Notes: generated from the sequence alone by a model not told the origin. Positions 21,854-31,606 are shown, counted from the stretch's first letter. The stretch: DNA of 38,503 nucleotides from Candidatus Gastranaerophilales bacterium (GCA_947587615.1 CANPYC010000017.1:1-38503); one strand, 5' to 3'. Numbers and translations: made by a program.

Positions 21854-21885
21854 ATAAGGCAGAGTTAATTCTCTGTCTTATTTTT
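21854..21885 (+). terminator. Rho-independent terminator of gpmI
   Basis: ATAAGGCAGAG (21854-21864), loop TTAATT, CTCTGTCTTAT (21871-21881), 11 bp with one G.T pair, then five Ts. The right arm lies inside the 3' end of the convergent lgt gene, whose stop codon is in the loop. Confidence 0.8.
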
Positions 21886-22671
21886 CAGGTTAATTTTTAT
21901 AAGCACTAAAGCTGAAGTTAAAAAAACAATTATACAAATTACTTGAGCAACAGGCATGCTAAATATGTATAAAAGGCTATCAATTCTTATGCTTTCAACA
22001 AAAAATCTTAAAAGTGAATAACACATCAAATAAATCAGAAAAATTGAACCCTGTTTAATATTTTTAAATTTAAATAAAATTGTTACAAGTAAAACAAAAA
22101 CAAATAAATTTAAAAAACTCTCATATAAAAAAGTCGGGTGATAATATTCACTATCAATATATTGAGCTTTTCTGTGCATTGTATCGATATACAGCTTTAT
22201 TATTCCCTCGCTTGGTAAACCGTATGCCTCCTGATTAAAAAAATTGCCCCATCTTCCAATAGCCTGTGATAACGGCAGTGCGCAGGCAATTATATCCGCA
22301 TATTTAAAGAAATTTATTTTATGCTTTTTTGAGATAATATAAAAACTGATAATCCCTGCCGTTAATGCACCGAAAATCGATAAACCGCCATGGTTTATCA
22401 TTATTATTTCATTAGGGTTTTTAAGATAAAACTTTAAATCTGAAAAAATATAGAATAATCGAGCGCCTATAATTGAAAAAATTATAACAATCGGGAGAAT
22501 ATCCAAAAGCAATTCTGCTTCTTTTTTAGAATATAGTTTTTTTAGCGTAAAGTATGCAAATGCTATTCCGATAAAGATTGCAAGTGAAAGAAAAATGCCG
22601 TAAAATCTTATCGGAAAATTAAAAATATAAAACGCTATTGGATTATCAGGTGAATATAAAACTATATTCAT
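21865..22671 (-). CDS. lgt: Prolipoprotein diacylglyceryl transferase
   Basis: Membrane enzyme that attaches diacylglycerol from phosphatidylglycerol to the lipobox Cys of prolipoproteins. 268 residues with about seven membrane segments. Signatures: RFYGIFLSLAIFIGIA in the first segments, HGGLSIFGALTAGI (94-107), and the PROSITE-type motif GRWGNFFNQEAYGLPS (139-154) with the conserved R140, N143 and E148. The C-terminal FFVESIR-type arginine motif is also present (FFVESIRID). AGGA lies 9 bases before the ATG. It is 11 bases downstream of a TPR protein gene with a lipoprotein-like signal, so the two are probably co-transcribed. Confidence 0.97.
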   Translation of the reverse strand: MNIVLYSPDNPIAFYIFNFPIRFYGIFLSLAIFIGIAFAYFTLKKLYSKKEAELLLDILPIVIIFSIIGARLFYIFSDLKFYLKNPNEIIMINHGGLSIFGALTAGIISFYIISKKHKINFFKYADIIACALPLSQAIGRWGNFFNQEAYGLPSEGIIKLYIDTMHRKAQYIDSEYYHPTFLYESFLNLFVFVLLVTILFKFKNIKQGSIFLIYLMCYSLLRFFVESIRIDSLLYIFSMPVAQVICIIVFLTSALVLIKINLKNKTEN

Positions 22672-22682
22672 TTTAATTTATC

Positions 22683-23234
22683 CTAGAAAGAAAGGTTAGT
22701 TGATTGCTTGGATGTTTTATTATTTAAAAAGAGTATCTTTTCTTTGATTGCGCTAAGGTCGGTTGTATTAGGCGCTTTTCTTATGTATATTTCATAGTTT
22801 TCTACTGCTTTTTTCAAAGAATCGTTGTAGTCTTTGTCCGTGTTTTGTGTATTTGGGGTATTCTCTTCGTTTATATCGGAATCTTCAATAAATTCATTTG
22901 CAAGATTTTCATAAGAAACGGCAAGGTTGTAGTAGGTGTCTGCTTCGTCGGGTTTAATATCTTGCGCAACTAAAAGATTGTCAATTGCTTCTTTATATCT
23001 TCCTACCTGCATATAGCACGTTGCAAGATTATATCTTGATTCATATATTCGAGGGTCTAAGTCGATTGAAGCTTCAAGACGGGAGATTGCAGCCTTGGGA
23101 TTGTTTTCGTTAATATATTTCATTGCAATTTTGTTAAGTTCTTGAACTGCGTATGTATTAATACATGCACTTGAAATTACTGCTAAAAACAGTACGAAAA
23201 TAAATGCGATTATTTTTTTCATATTTTTTTCCAT
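22683..23234 (-). CDS. TPR-repeat exported protein, possible lipoprotein
   Basis: 183 residues. A signal sequence (KKIIAFIFVLFLAVISSAC) ends at Cys24. The box SSAC has Ser rather than Leu at -3, so it is a weak lipobox. Two to three TPR units follow (about 30-112): NPKAAISRLEASIDLDP, SRYNLATCYMQVGRYKEAID and TYYNLAVSYENLAN. An Asn/Asp/Thr-rich linker (118-135) and a last helical pair complete it. The start may be Met5 (23222), which has GGA upstream; Met1 has no ribosome site. Being next to lgt fits lipid attachment. Partner proteins are unknown. Confidence 0.75.
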   Translation of the reverse strand: MEKNMKKIIAFIFVLFLAVISSACINTYAVQELNKIAMKYINENNPKAAISRLEASIDLDPRIYESRYNLATCYMQVGRYKEAIDNLLVAQDIKPDEADTYYNLAVSYENLANEFIEDSDINEENTPNTQNTDKDYNDSLKKAVENYEIYIRKAPNTTDLSAIKEKILFLNNKTSKQSTNLSF

Positions 23235-23252
23235 ATAAATTTGTTAAATTGT

Positions 23253-23273
23253 ACACAAATAGAATATTTGTGT
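23253..23273. promoter_or_regulatory. Perfect palindrome in a divergent intergenic region
   Basis: ACACAAAT (23253-23260), AGAAT, ATTTGTGT (23266-23273): a perfect 8-5-8 inverted repeat between the TPR gene (-) and the GT11-like gene (+). It is operator-like and well placed to control either gene. It does not fit the Rex consensus. Confidence 0.4.
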
Positions 23274-23326
23274 TAGACTTAAATGTAAATCATACATTTG
23301 GTTAATTTTTTTAAGGATAGCATCTG

Positions 23327-24124
23327 ATGGAGTGTCAAAACCTTACAATAGCAAATTATCATGAAAATTTTGCCGATAATTTTACTTCAATAGCTTATGC
23401 CAATATTTTACAGGAGAAGTTTGGTTCAAAGTGCTATTTTAAAAATTCAAGACAGGAAAGAAAAAATTTTGAAGAAAAAATGGCATATTTTGATATTGAG
23501 TATAATTATATTTCTCAAGCAACAATTGACAAGATTTCTTTGAGTGCGGATATTTACAATAAAGATTTTGTCGACAACAAAAAATTAATAAAAAATATTA
23601 AAAGAAGAACAAAATCAAATAAGAATAATATTTTGAATTTAAAATTCTTTCAAATAGATGATATTGATAAAATATCTCCAAAAACAAAAAAGATGTTTGA
23701 ATTTAACAAAAAAGATTTTCTTGTTAATTACGATGTTTTAGATAAAATTACATCAACAAATTCAGTCGGCCTTTACATAAATAAAAATGATATAATTGCA
23801 AATAATATCGACTATGATTTTATATATAGGGCTACAATGCGCTTAAATAAATATTTGATTAAGCCTAAATTATTTATATTTTCAAGCGAAAGTATTAAGG
23901 ATAAAATTACATCCTGTTTTGATTTTGAAATTATTAAACAGTATAACTGGAGGGAAGAATTTTACTTTCTTTCAAAGTGTCGTCATAAAATTGTTTTAAA
24001 TTCGCCAAATTCATATTCAGAGGGATTTTGGGCTTCAATATTGAAAAACAGAGATTATAGCATAACAATTTTTGATAAAAACCTAAGCAAACATAAGAAA
24101 TATCATAATTGGTTAGGTGTTTAA
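23327..24124 (+). CDS. Glycosyltransferase family 11-like protein (alpha-1,2-fucosyltransferase relatives), divergent
   Basis: 265 residues. The overall order matches GT11: an N-terminal Asn-x-Phe segment (ADNFTSIAYANILQEKFG, 16-33), a mid-protein strand VGLYINKNDI (147-156) at the position of the donor-binding HxRRxDY motif, KPKLFIFSSESIKDKI (179-194) at the place of 'FFIFSDD', and the C-terminal EFYFLSKCRHKIVLNSPNSY (211-230), the counterpart of 'LMSxCKHxIIANSSFSWW'. The HxRR basic motif is lost (YINK) and WW is absent, so donor specificity is uncertain. Such enzymes build surface glycans. AAGGA lies 9 bases before the ATG. It stands alone between minus-strand genes, without other glycan genes. 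Confidence 0.6.
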   Translation: MECQNLTIANYHENFADNFTSIAYANILQEKFGSKCYFKNSRQERKNFEEKMAYFDIEYNYISQATIDKISLSADIYNKDFVDNKKLIKNIKRRTKSNKNNILNLKFFQIDDIDKISPKTKKMFEFNKKDFLVNYDVLDKITSTNSVGLYINKNDIIANNIDYDFIYRATMRLNKYLIKPKLFIFSSESIKDKITSCFDFEIIKQYNWREEFYFLSKCRHKIVLNSPNSYSEGFWASILKNRDYSITIFDKNLSKHKKYHNWLGV

Positions 24125-24131
24125 TAAAGAT

Positions 24132-24752
24132 TTAATCAAGGGGCTGTTTAATATATACCCCGTCGCCTCCCAAGTATTCAACTTCTTTGTTATCTATATA
24201 AAGATAAATGTCTTTATCGGGTTCAAGATTTTTAACGGTTTTTGATAATTGTTGTACTCGATTTTCAATACTCTGGCTTCCTCCTCCCGAGCCAAAGTTT
24301 GAAGTAAGATTAACGATTATTGAATTATTTTCACGCTTCAGTGAGATTAAATCAACCTTTGGAGGAATTTCCGTATATATTCCTTTTTTTGATTCCGTAA
24401 TTAAAGGACCTTTTAATAAAAGAACTATTGTATTTTCAAGAGTTGCTTCCTGCGGCATTTGCCTTTCTAAGGGAATAAGTTTTCCGCTTGGGGTATAGAA
24501 AAAACAAGTGTGAGTGTGTTTTGTCGGCTTAGGTTTTTCAACAACTTTTTGCTCTTGTTTATTTGGTATAATTTCATCAGGCTCTTGCGTTTGTGTTTGC
24601 ACTTTGTTTTGACCTTTGTCCATTGAAAAAATCGGGCTTTGTTTTGATAATTTAAGATTTTTGTCATAGCTTCCTTCGCCAAAGAGCGTATAAGCAAGAA
24701 AGCCGAGAACAACAACAAGACAAAAGAAAAAAGTTTTTAAAAATGTATTCAT
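24132..24752 (-). CDS. GerMN-domain membrane-anchored protein
   Basis: 206 residues. An N-terminal signal anchor (LKTFFFCLVVVLGFLAYTLF) and a low-complexity linker (about 25-75) precede a GerMN domain: HTHTCFFYTPSGKLIPLERQ, TLENTIVLLLKGP, TEIPPKVDLISLKRENNSII, VNLTSNFGSGGGSQSIENRV and LYIDNKEVEYLGGDG. The fold is known from GerM and many cyanobacterial and clostridial cell-envelope proteins; its ligand is not known, though peptidoglycan contact is suspected. I use ATG 24752 (AGGAG 9 bases upstream) rather than the upstream TTG. The start overlaps the truB stop as ATGA, so it is the last gene of the infB operon. Confidence 0.8.
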   Translation of the reverse strand: MNTFLKTFFFCLVVVLGFLAYTLFGEGSYDKNLKLSKQSPIFSMDKGQNKVQTQTQEPDEIIPNKQEQKVVEKPKPTKHTHTCFFYTPSGKLIPLERQMPQEATLENTIVLLLKGPLITESKKGIYTEIPPKVDLISLKRENNSIIVNLTSNFGSGGGSQSIENRVQQLSKTVKNLEPDKDIYLYIDNKEVEYLGGDGVYIKQPLD

Positions 24753-25600
24753 AAGCAATTGCTCCTAAATAGTTTTTTAGGTTTTAATATATTATCTGAT
24801 AAATTTGCAATTGATACAAGTTTGTTATTTTTTGTTAATAGAATTGTATTTGTTTTAAAATTTCCTTCTGTTTTTATAAAATTGCCGTTTAAAATCCTTT
24901 TGTATTCAAATTCATTGAGTTCTTTTTTGTCAAAATTAATAACATCAAGAGGGTTGATTTTGCTTAAATTTTCATCATTTAATGAATTTGAATTTTCTAT
25001 GTAGAAATTTCCTGCTTTTGTTCTTTTTAAATCGCTTAAGTAAGCCCCGCAGCAAAGATATTTGCCTATATCATGCGCAAGGGTTCGAATATATGTACCC
25101 TTTGAGCATTGAACCTTTATTTGAGCTTCATCAAAGCCGTTAAAATTAATTAGCTCAATTGAATATATCGTAATTTCTCTTTGAGGAATTTCAATATCTT
25201 TGTTAATATTTTTTCTTACAATATCGCAGGCTTTTTTTCCGTTTATTTTAATTGCGCTATATTTAGGCGGGGTTTGAATAATTTTACCGCTAAAGTTTTC
25301 AAGTGCGGATTTTAGCTTTAAAGAAGAAAATTCAGGCTTTTTAATAAATTCCTTATCACCTTCCGAATCATAGGTGGTTGTAGTGTAGCCAAATTTAATA
25401 TTTGCTATATATTCTTTGTTTGAACCTAAGTAGTCCAATAGCTTTGTACATTCACCAACACCAATTTGTAAAACTCCGCAAGCAAGCGGGTCGAGCGTTC
25501 CTGAGTGACCTATTTGTTTAATATTTAACCTTTTTCTTAATTGCCTTATTACATCAAAAGAAGTTAAACCTTTAGGTTTATTAATATTAAGAAAATACAT
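24749..25600 (-). CDS. truB: tRNA pseudouridine(55) synthase TruB
   Basis: Isomerises uridine-55 in the T-loop of tRNAs. The N-terminal NINKPKGLTSFDVIRQLRKR and the catalytic motif GHSGTLDPLACGVLQIG (31-47) with nucleophile D37 are clear, as are KEYIANIKFG, SGKIIQTPPKYSAIKINGKK, CSKGTYIRTLAHDIGKYL and GAYLSDLKRTKAGNF. At 283 residues it has a short C-terminal PUA-like region. Transcribed after rbfA with a 1-base overlap, the common infB-rbfA-truB arrangement. Confidence 0.97.
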   Translation of the reverse strand: MYFLNINKPKGLTSFDVIRQLRKRLNIKQIGHSGTLDPLACGVLQIGVGECTKLLDYLGSNKEYIANIKFGYTTTTYDSEGDKEFIKKPEFSSLKLKSALENFSGKIIQTPPKYSAIKINGKKACDIVRKNINKDIEIPQREITIYSIELINFNGFDEAQIKVQCSKGTYIRTLAHDIGKYLCCGAYLSDLKRTKAGNFYIENSNSLNDENLSKINPLDVINFDKKELNEFEYKRILNGNFIKTEGNFKTNTILLTKNNKLVSIANLSDNILKPKKLFRSNCL

Positions 25601-25950
25601 TATATTTCGCCACGTTCGATTTTGTTAATTAAATCCATAACTTTTGCGCCTTTTTCAAAGGATTCATCAAGAATGAATAACAAAGAAGGTGTTTTTCTAA
25701 GTCTTATTCTCTGACCGACTTCATGGCGAATTTGACCTACATGGCGCTCAAGCGCAGCTGATGTTTTCTTTTTTTCTTCATCCGAACCGAAAACACTGTA
25801 AAAAACTTTTGCACTTGAATTATCAGACGACACTTCAACATTGGTTATTGAAACCATAGCACATATTTGAGGGTCTTTGATTTCTCGAAATATTATATCA
25901 GAGATTTCTCTCATTAATTGTTTTCTTACTTTTTCATTTCTTAATGACAT
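25600..25950 (-). CDS. rbfA: 30S ribosome-binding factor A
   Basis: A KH-like 116-residue protein that helps mature the 16S rRNA 5' end and the 30S subunit, especially in cold. Signatures are RNEKVRKQLMREISDIIFRE, IKDPQICAMVSITNVEVSSD, AKVFYSVFG, AALERHVGQIRHEVGQRIRL and KTPSLLFILDESFEKGAKVM, with the family end 'IERGE'. It lies 21 bases downstream of infB and overlaps truB by one base. Confidence 0.96.
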   Translation of the reverse strand: MSLRNEKVRKQLMREISDIIFREIKDPQICAMVSITNVEVSSDNSSAKVFYSVFGSDEEKKKTSAALERHVGQIRHEVGQRIRLRKTPSLLFILDESFEKGAKVMDLINKIERGEI

Positions 25951-25971
25951 ATAAATTCCTATTGTTGATGA

Positions 25972-28500
25972 TTAGATGAGCTTTTGCGGTTCAATTTCTT
26001 TTGTTGTAGATACTTCAATTATATCGCCTTCTTGAATGTCATTGAATTTAGAAAACGATATACCGCATTCAAACCCTTCTTTAACTTCTTTTACGTCGTC
26101 TTTAAAGCGTTTAAGCTGGTCGATTTCTCCTTTAAATATTTCAACACCGCCTCTTAATAAACGTGCGGTTTTAGAGCGGACAATTTTTCCTTCTGTTACG
26201 TAGCAGCCTGCAATCTTAGTAGTTTTACCTATTGTGAATACTGCTCTTACTTCAGCCTTGCCAAGTTCTACATCTTCAATTTCAGGAGATAATAAGGCAA
26301 GCATTGTTTTTTCAATATCCTCTAAAACCTGATAGATGATATCGTATTTTTTAATTTTAACACCTTCTTTTTGAGCGGATATTAAAGCATTTGAATCTTC
26401 TTTAACCGTAAAACCGAGAATAATAGCATCGGAGGCTGAAGCAAGCATGACATCCGCTTCCGATATATCACCGACACCGACATGAACAATTTTCGGCACA
26501 ACCTTTGAAGATTTAACATTTTGAATAGCATGAGATACAGCTTCGGCTGAGCCGTTTGTATTTGCTTTTATAATTAAGTTCAAGTTTGTAACTTCGTTAT
26601 CAGTCATCGCCTCTTTTTGAACATGGGCAGCTGTCATTGCTTCAAGACGAGTCGAGCGTTCTTGAGTTTTGCGCTGTTGAACAATAGCTTTCATTGCCTT
26701 TTCATTTTCAACAACTTCAAAAATATCACCCGCTTGCGGTACTTCATTTAAGCCCAATATTTCAACAGGTGTTGAAGGGCCCGCTGTTCTGACTCTTCTA
26801 CCGGAGTCATCCAATAAAGCTCTTACTTTTCCTCCGACACTACCGGCTACAATTGAGTCACCCACTTTTAAGGTACCGTTTTGAACAAGCATTGTTGCAA
26901 CGGGGCCTTTTCCTTTATCTAAATTAGCTTCAATAATAACACCCGTTGCAGGACATTTTTCAACGGCTTTTAATTCCTGCATATCTGCAACAAGTAAGAT
27001 ATATTCCAAAAGTTCATCAATACCTGTTTTTTGAAGTGCCGAAACAGGTACACAAATTGTATCTCCACCCCACTTTTCAGGCAGAAGATTGTGTTCTGCA
27101 AGTTCTTGTAAAACTTTATCGGGGTTAGCATCAGGTTTATCAATTTTATTTACCGCAACAATAATAGGTACACCCGCCGATTTGGCATGCGATATGCTTT
27201 CTATTGTTTGAGGCATAACCCCGTCATCCGCTGCAACGACCAATACCGCAATATCGGTTGATTGAGCACCACGAAGGCGCATTTGAGTAAATGCTTCATG
27301 CCCCGGGGTATCAATAAAAACAATTTTTCTTTTGTCGAGCCAAACGGTATAAGCTCCGATACTTTGGGTAATTCCGCCGACTTCTGTTTGTACGATTTTA
27401 TGTTTTGAAGCCCTGATTGAATCTAAAAGCGTTGTTTTGCCGTGGTCAACATGACCCATAACTGTTACAACGGGAGCACGTTTTACGATATCTTCTTCTT
27501 TAGCATTAACAAGATATTTGTTCACGCCTTCTTTTTCTTCTTCGGCTGCAATAAACGCTTCAACATCTTCATCCAAAACTTCAAGTTCAAAGTTTAGCGC
27601 AACTTTTTTAGCCGTTTGAGTATCAATTGGTGTATTAACCGTTACCATAATGCCTTCAAGCATTAAGAATTTGATAATTTCAGCGGGAGTTTTTTTAATT
27701 TTGTCGCTAAGCTCTCCAACGGTCATTGGTTTATCAATAACGACAGATGTTACGACTTCCACCGTACCTGTGTCTTGAGTATGTTTTTTGTGTTTATTTT
27801 GAACGGCTTTTTCAAGACTTATTCTTTCTTGTTCTTCTTGCTTGTTATTGTAAGCGTGTTCTTTTTTCTTTTTCTTAGCGCCTCTGAATTGGTTTTGATA
27901 AATGTCTTGCGGTATTATATGTCTTTTAATCGGTTGAGCAGGTATAGACTGTTTTTGATTTTTATTTTCCCTGTTGTCTTTTTGTTTTTTATCAAATTGT
28001 CTTGACGAAGGTTTATCATCAACCGGTTGTTTTGAGAAGTTCTTTTTTGTCATTGAAGGCAGATTCATATATCTGTCTGTTGAGTTCTCAATTTTTTGTT
28101 TTTTAACTTCCGCTTTTAAAACCGGTTTTTCATCTTCACGAATTTTAGGTTTTTGTTGAGTTTTATTTTTTGTTTCAGTATTTTGATTTTGTTGTTTGGG
28201 TTGTTTTTTGGGAGCACTTCTAACTATTTCAAGCTTTGATACGGTTTTCATCACGGGCTTTTGCTGCTCGGGCGCTTGAGGAGTTTCTTTTTCAGCTGTT
28301 TTTTGTTTCTTTACAACAAACGCTTTTGGTTTTATTGAAGAGTTGTGCGTTTTTTTGTAAAGTGCCTTAATTTTATCTGCTTGACTGTCTGCAACAGTGG
28401 AACTGTGTGATTTAAGCCCCATATTAAGCAATTCATTAGCTTTTTCAATTAACTCTTTTGAAGTTATATTTAATTCTTTTGCAAGTTCGTGTACTCTCAT
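25972..28500 (-). CDS. infB: Translation initiation factor IF-2
   Basis: GTPase that brings initiator tRNA to the 30S subunit and drives subunit joining. 842 residues. An N-terminal IF2-N domain ([20 protein letters not shown]) is followed by a long, Lys/Gln-rich disordered linker (55-240) and a second IF2-N ([20 protein letters not shown] at 259-278). The G domain has GHVDHGKT (349-356), [16 protein letters not shown] and NKIDKPDAN, then domains II, III and C2 ([20 protein letters not shown]). The usual upstream nusA and rimP are absent; instead a TPR protein precedes it. GGAGA precedes the ATG. Confidence 0.98.
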   Translation of the reverse strand: MRVHELAKELNITSKELIEKANELLNMGLKSHSSTVADSQADKIKALYKKTHNSSIKPKAFVVKKQKTAEKETPQAPEQQKPVMKTVSKLEIVRSAPKKQPKQQNQNTETKNKTQQKPKIREDEKPVLKAEVKKQKIENSTDRYMNLPSMTKKNFSKQPVDDKPSSRQFDKKQKDNRENKNQKQSIPAQPIKRHIIPQDIYQNQFRGAKKKKKEHAYNNKQEEQERISLEKAVQNKHKKHTQDTGTVEVVTSVVIDKPMTVGELSDKIKKTPAEIIKFLMLEGIMVTVNTPIDTQTAKKVALNFELEVLDEDVEAFIAAEEEKEGVNKYLVNAKEEDIVKRAPVVTVMGHVDHGKTTLLDSIRASKHKIVQTEVGGITQSIGAYTVWLDKRKIVFIDTPGHEAFTQMRLRGAQSTDIAVLVVAADDGVMPQTIESISHAKSAGVPIIVAVNKIDKPDANPDKVLQELAEHNLLPEKWGGDTICVPVSALQKTGIDELLEYILLVADMQELKAVEKCPATGVIIEANLDKGKGPVATMLVQNGTLKVGDSIVAGSVGGKVRALLDDSGRRVRTAGPSTPVEILGLNEVPQAGDIFEVVENEKAMKAIVQQRKTQERSTRLEAMTAAHVQKEAMTDNEVTNLNLIIKANTNGSAEAVSHAIQNVKSSKVVPKIVHVGVGDISEADVMLASASDAIILGFTVKEDSNALISAQKEGVKIKKYDIIYQVLEDIEKTMLALLSPEIEDVELGKAEVRAVFTIGKTTKIAGCYVTEGKIVRSKTARLLRGGVEIFKGEIDQLKRFKDDVKEVKEGFECGISFSKFNDIQEGDIIEVSTTKEIEPQKLI

Positions 28501-28567
28501 GGTTCTCCAGTTTTATTGAATAACAACTTACAATTAGAATAACACAAGCATAATTTGAAGTACAGTA

Positions 28568-29821
28568 TTAAAAATTAAGTTTATCAATTCCTACTAATGT
28601 CCAGGGTGCATTTTTTCTTTTTTTGAAATAGTATTCAATAATTACATCGTTGTTGCCCGTGTCTATGAACTTAACACCACTTGGAAGTTTAATTTTAGTA
28701 TCTTCAATTACCTCTGACGGCTGTAAAAATTTAAATTGGGAATAAATATCGTATTCATTTGAATTTATAAAAACTTTTACTTTGCAAAACAAGTTATTTA
28801 TAGTGTATTTTGAATTGTTTGTAATATCAAAATCAAGATAATATTTTCTTTTATTTGATACTAACTTTTTTTCCATCGTAATTCTGCTGCCGTCAATCTG
28901 AATATCTTCTTTATAGATATAAGAATGCTCAAGTATTTTTTTATACCTTGCAAGCTTCATACTGTAATAATTATAAGTTGATTTATCCATTCTTTCTTGC
29001 GCTTGCTTGATTAAATACATCAATACGGAGTTATAAACATAAGGATTTACTATATACGGGTCTTTCATTAATGCGTTATATATATGTACTTCGGCTAATT
29101 TTTTATCCGTAGCAAGGTAAATTAAGCCGAGCTTATACTCGGTTGTAGGAAGATATTTAATATTAAGCGAATTTTTTAAATCAGAAGCAGCGTCTAGCGT
29201 GTTTAACTTTTCCATTCTTTTATCTGCCAGCTTAACGTATTCAAGGGCATATCTTTCTTTAATTGAATTAAAAAGAGAGAGCTTTTTTAAACTTTTTGCA
29301 TATTTAAAAGCCACCTGATAAGCCTTAAGAGAAGCTTCATACTCTCCTTGTTTATCCAAATTAATTGCAATTTGATTATATATATTTGTTTTATATTCAA
29401 TCGTTTTCTTGTTTATAAGTGACAACTCTTCACATAATGTTATACTTAGCGCAAAAAGATTTTGCCTTGCACAGAACATTGCATAGCAATAAAGCACGTA
29501 GTTAGCTCTATTTGAAACTTTAAGAGCAATTTCATAGTAATCGTTTGCTTTTGCAATTTGCCCCAGTTCTTCGTATTTTTGAGCAAGCCTAAGACTAATA
29601 AGATAGTTTTCAGGGTCTTGTTCAAATTTTTCTTCAAGCAGTTCAATTGTGTAAAATTGCGCAAGGTTGTTTGTAGAAAAACCTTTGTCATTAACTCTTT
29701 GCTCGGTTCTGAACAACAGCTCAAGTTCTGCAAAAAGACAAAAAGAAACTGCAATTACAGCAGATATAACAATTGAAATAAGGTATTCTTTAATGTGTGT
29801 TTTTTTAGCTTTTTTAATCAT
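28568..29821 (-). CDS. Membrane-anchored TPR protein with C-terminal beta domain
   Basis: 417 residues. A single N-terminal transmembrane helix (YLISIVISAVIAVSFCLFAE) and short linker lead into TPR-like helical repeats (about 55-270), e.g. NYLISLRLAQKYEELGQIAK and QGEYEASLKAYQVAFKYAKS. The last 120 residues form a strand-rich domain (KKLVSNKRKYYLDFDITNNS, SQFKFLQPSEVIEDTKIKLP) similar in style to FxLYD/DUF-type extracytoplasmic domains. It would face outside the membrane. No specific role can be assigned. It overlaps the mgtC-like gene by 8 bases and precedes infB by 67 bases. Confidence 0.7.
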   Translation of the reverse strand: MIKKAKKTHIKEYLISIVISAVIAVSFCLFAELELLFRTEQRVNDKGFSTNNLAQFYTIELLEEKFEQDPENYLISLRLAQKYEELGQIAKANDYYEIALKVSNRANYVLYCYAMFCARQNLFALSITLCEELSLINKKTIEYKTNIYNQIAINLDKQGEYEASLKAYQVAFKYAKSLKKLSLFNSIKERYALEYVKLADKRMEKLNTLDAASDLKNSLNIKYLPTTEYKLGLIYLATDKKLAEVHIYNALMKDPYIVNPYVYNSVLMYLIKQAQERMDKSTYNYYSMKLARYKKILEHSYIYKEDIQIDGSRITMEKKLVSNKRKYYLDFDITNNSKYTINNLFCKVKVFINSNEYDIYSQFKFLQPSEVIEDTKIKLPSGVKFIDTGNNDVIIEYYFKKRKNAPWTLVGIDKLNF

Positions 29822-30524
29822 AATATTCTCTTATTTCAATTGATTCAATTGTATTAATTTTTTTAAATATTTCATTAATTTCTTTTAAAGTTTTTTTGGT
29901 TGAGATAACCCCGCTGAATTTTAACTCACTATGATTTAAAAGTTTTTTGTTAAATTTAAATATTTTATGAAAATTATTTTCAAAAATCGATTGAATTGCT
30001 TCGCATTCATCCATTGAAGCACTAAGAGAGATTTCATACAAATTATAGAATTTTTTTCTTTTTGATAGTACATCTTTTTCAAGACGTCTGATTAATATTA
30101 AAACTACAAGTGTTGCAAGAGAAGCCGTAATTGCGCTCATATATTGTCCGCAGCCGCATGACATACCGATTGCTGCGCAAATCCATAAAGTTGCTGCTGT
30201 TGTAATACCTAAAACATTACTTCCATGACGCATAACCGTTCCCGCACCGATAAAACCAATCCCTGTAATAACTTGAGCAGCAATTCTGGCGGGGTCGTTT
30301 TGAACAACGATATTATCCGCTACTCTCATCTGAAAGCCGTATATTGATAACAGCGTAAATACGCATGCTCCAACACAAACAAGAATATGCGTCCTAAGAC
30401 CTGCAAATTTACCTGTCAATTCTCTTTCGGTTCCCGGAATGAAAGCTAAAATCACGGCAAGGATTATTCTAAAAATTATTATAAAGTTGTCATTAGAGCT
30501 TAAATTGTTGATTACTTCCTGCAT
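29814..30524 (-). CDS. MgtC/SapB family membrane protein
   Basis: 236 residues from ATG 30524; a GTG three codons earlier overlaps the AAGGTGA ribosome site and is less likely. The MgtC core has four to five helices: FRIILAVILAFIPGTERELT with the conserved E-R-E/G-K-x-A-G-L-R-T block (ELTGKFAGLRTHILVCVGAC), RIAAQVITGIGFIGAGTVMR, and the G-I-T-T-A-A-x-x-W block (VLGITTAATLWICAAIGMSC). A C-terminal ACT-like cytoplasmic domain follows (160-236). MgtC proteins affect magnesium-limited growth and ATP synthase activity in pathogens; elsewhere their role is uncertain. It follows oppC closely in the leftward gene run. Confidence 0.9.
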   Translation of the reverse strand: MQEVINNLSSNDNFIIIFRIILAVILAFIPGTERELTGKFAGLRTHILVCVGACVFTLLSIYGFQMRVADNIVVQNDPARIAAQVITGIGFIGAGTVMRHGSNVLGITTAATLWICAAIGMSCGCGQYMSAITASLATLVVLILIRRLEKDVLSKRKKFYNLYEISLSASMDECEAIQSIFENNFHKIFKFNKKLLNHSELKFSGVISTKKTLKEINEIFKKINTIESIEIREYYD

Positions 30525-30534
30525 TCTTATCACC

Positions 30535-31605
30535 TTATTTTATTGTTTTAGGGTCTGATATATCTCTTATTTTATCCCCCAGAACGTTAAATGACAAAAC
30601 TGCAATAAAAATTAAAAATCCGGGAGTTAAAAGCCAGGGTCTGTAGAGTATATTTGCAAATTCCTGCGCTTCTTTAAGCATATTTCCCCAGCTTGCATCG
30701 GGCAGCTGTATTCCAAGACCCAAAAAGCTCAATCCCGACTCCGCTAAAATATAAGAAGGAACCGATAAAGTTATTGCAATAATAACATAACTTGATGTTT
30801 GAGGAAGAATATGTTTAATAATAATCCTTCTTCTGCTTGCCCCTATTGTTTCAATTGCCTTTATGTATTCCATATTTTTAATTGATAAGACCATGCCCCT
30901 TATTACCCTTGCAAAACCTGCCCAGCCGATAAGAGCGAGTATCGCTGTAATAAGCGCAAAACGTTGTTTGGATGTCATATTTGAAGGCAGTATCGAAGCA
31001 AGAATAATTAACAAATAAAAGCTTGGAACAGACATTACGGCTTCAGCCGTTCTCATTAATATTTTATCAACTCTGCCTCCCAAATAGCCTGAAATACCCC
31101 CATATATTGCGCCTATGGGTATTGAAATTAAAAGCGCCAAAAAGCCGATTGTAAGAGAAATTTGACCTCCGAAAAACAACCTTGAATAGACATCATGCCC
31201 GTTTATATCCGTACCAAGTAAAAATAAATTACAATCTTCAGGCTTTGAAATTAAATGTAAATTACATTTAAAAAGACCTAAAAACTTGTATTCATAACCT
31301 TTTGCAAAAAATTTAAGCTTATATTTTTTAGATCTGTCTTGTTTATATTCAATTTCAAGACTGTCTTTATCAAATGTTTTTATGTAATTATAAGTGTAGG
31401 GAAATTTTAGTCTGTTATTTTTATCAATGATATATAAATTACTCGGCGGCTGATAAGCAAGATTTCTGTTTGAATAGTTTGAAGGATACACGGCAAAAAA
31501 ATCCGCAAATAATATCAGGCAATAAAGAATAACAAGAACAATAAATGCACTAAACGGTATTTTATCTTTTTTAAGTTTATAAAAAAAGTCTTTATAAGGT
31601 TTCAT
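30535..31605 (-). CDS. Peptide-type ABC transporter permease, OppC/DppC family
   Basis: 356 residues. TM1 (FSAFIVLVILYCLILFADFF) is followed by an extracytoplasmic stretch of about 105 residues, longer than in OppC, rich in Tyr, Phe and Lys. Then come the family motif LLGTDINGHDVYSRLFFGGQ, five more helices and the cytoplasmic EAA loop EYIKAIETIGASRRRIIIKH that contacts the ATPase, then SGLSFLGLGIQLPDASWGNM. Such long loops occur in the YejE-type group. It pairs with the upstream oppB-like gene (start just after its stop). No ATPase or substrate-binding protein gene lies in this window, so the substrate is unknown. Confidence 0.92.
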   Translation of the reverse strand: MKPYKDFFYKLKKDKIPFSAFIVLVILYCLILFADFFAVYPSNYSNRNLAYQPPSNLYIIDKNNRLKFPYTYNYIKTFDKDSLEIEYKQDRSKKYKLKFFAKGYEYKFLGLFKCNLHLISKPEDCNLFLLGTDINGHDVYSRLFFGGQISLTIGFLALLISIPIGAIYGGISGYLGGRVDKILMRTAEAVMSVPSFYLLIILASILPSNMTSKQRFALITAILALIGWAGFARVIRGMVLSIKNMEYIKAIETIGASRRRIIIKHILPQTSSYVIIAITLSVPSYILAESGLSFLGLGIQLPDASWGNMLKEAQEFANILYRPWLLTPGFLIFIAVLSFNVLGDKIRDISDPKTIK

Positions 31606-31606
31606 C

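Noticed and set aside
25082-25090. GGTTCGAAT resembling a tRNA T-loop
   Set aside because: Inside the truB coding sequence, with no matching acceptor or anticodon stems around it.
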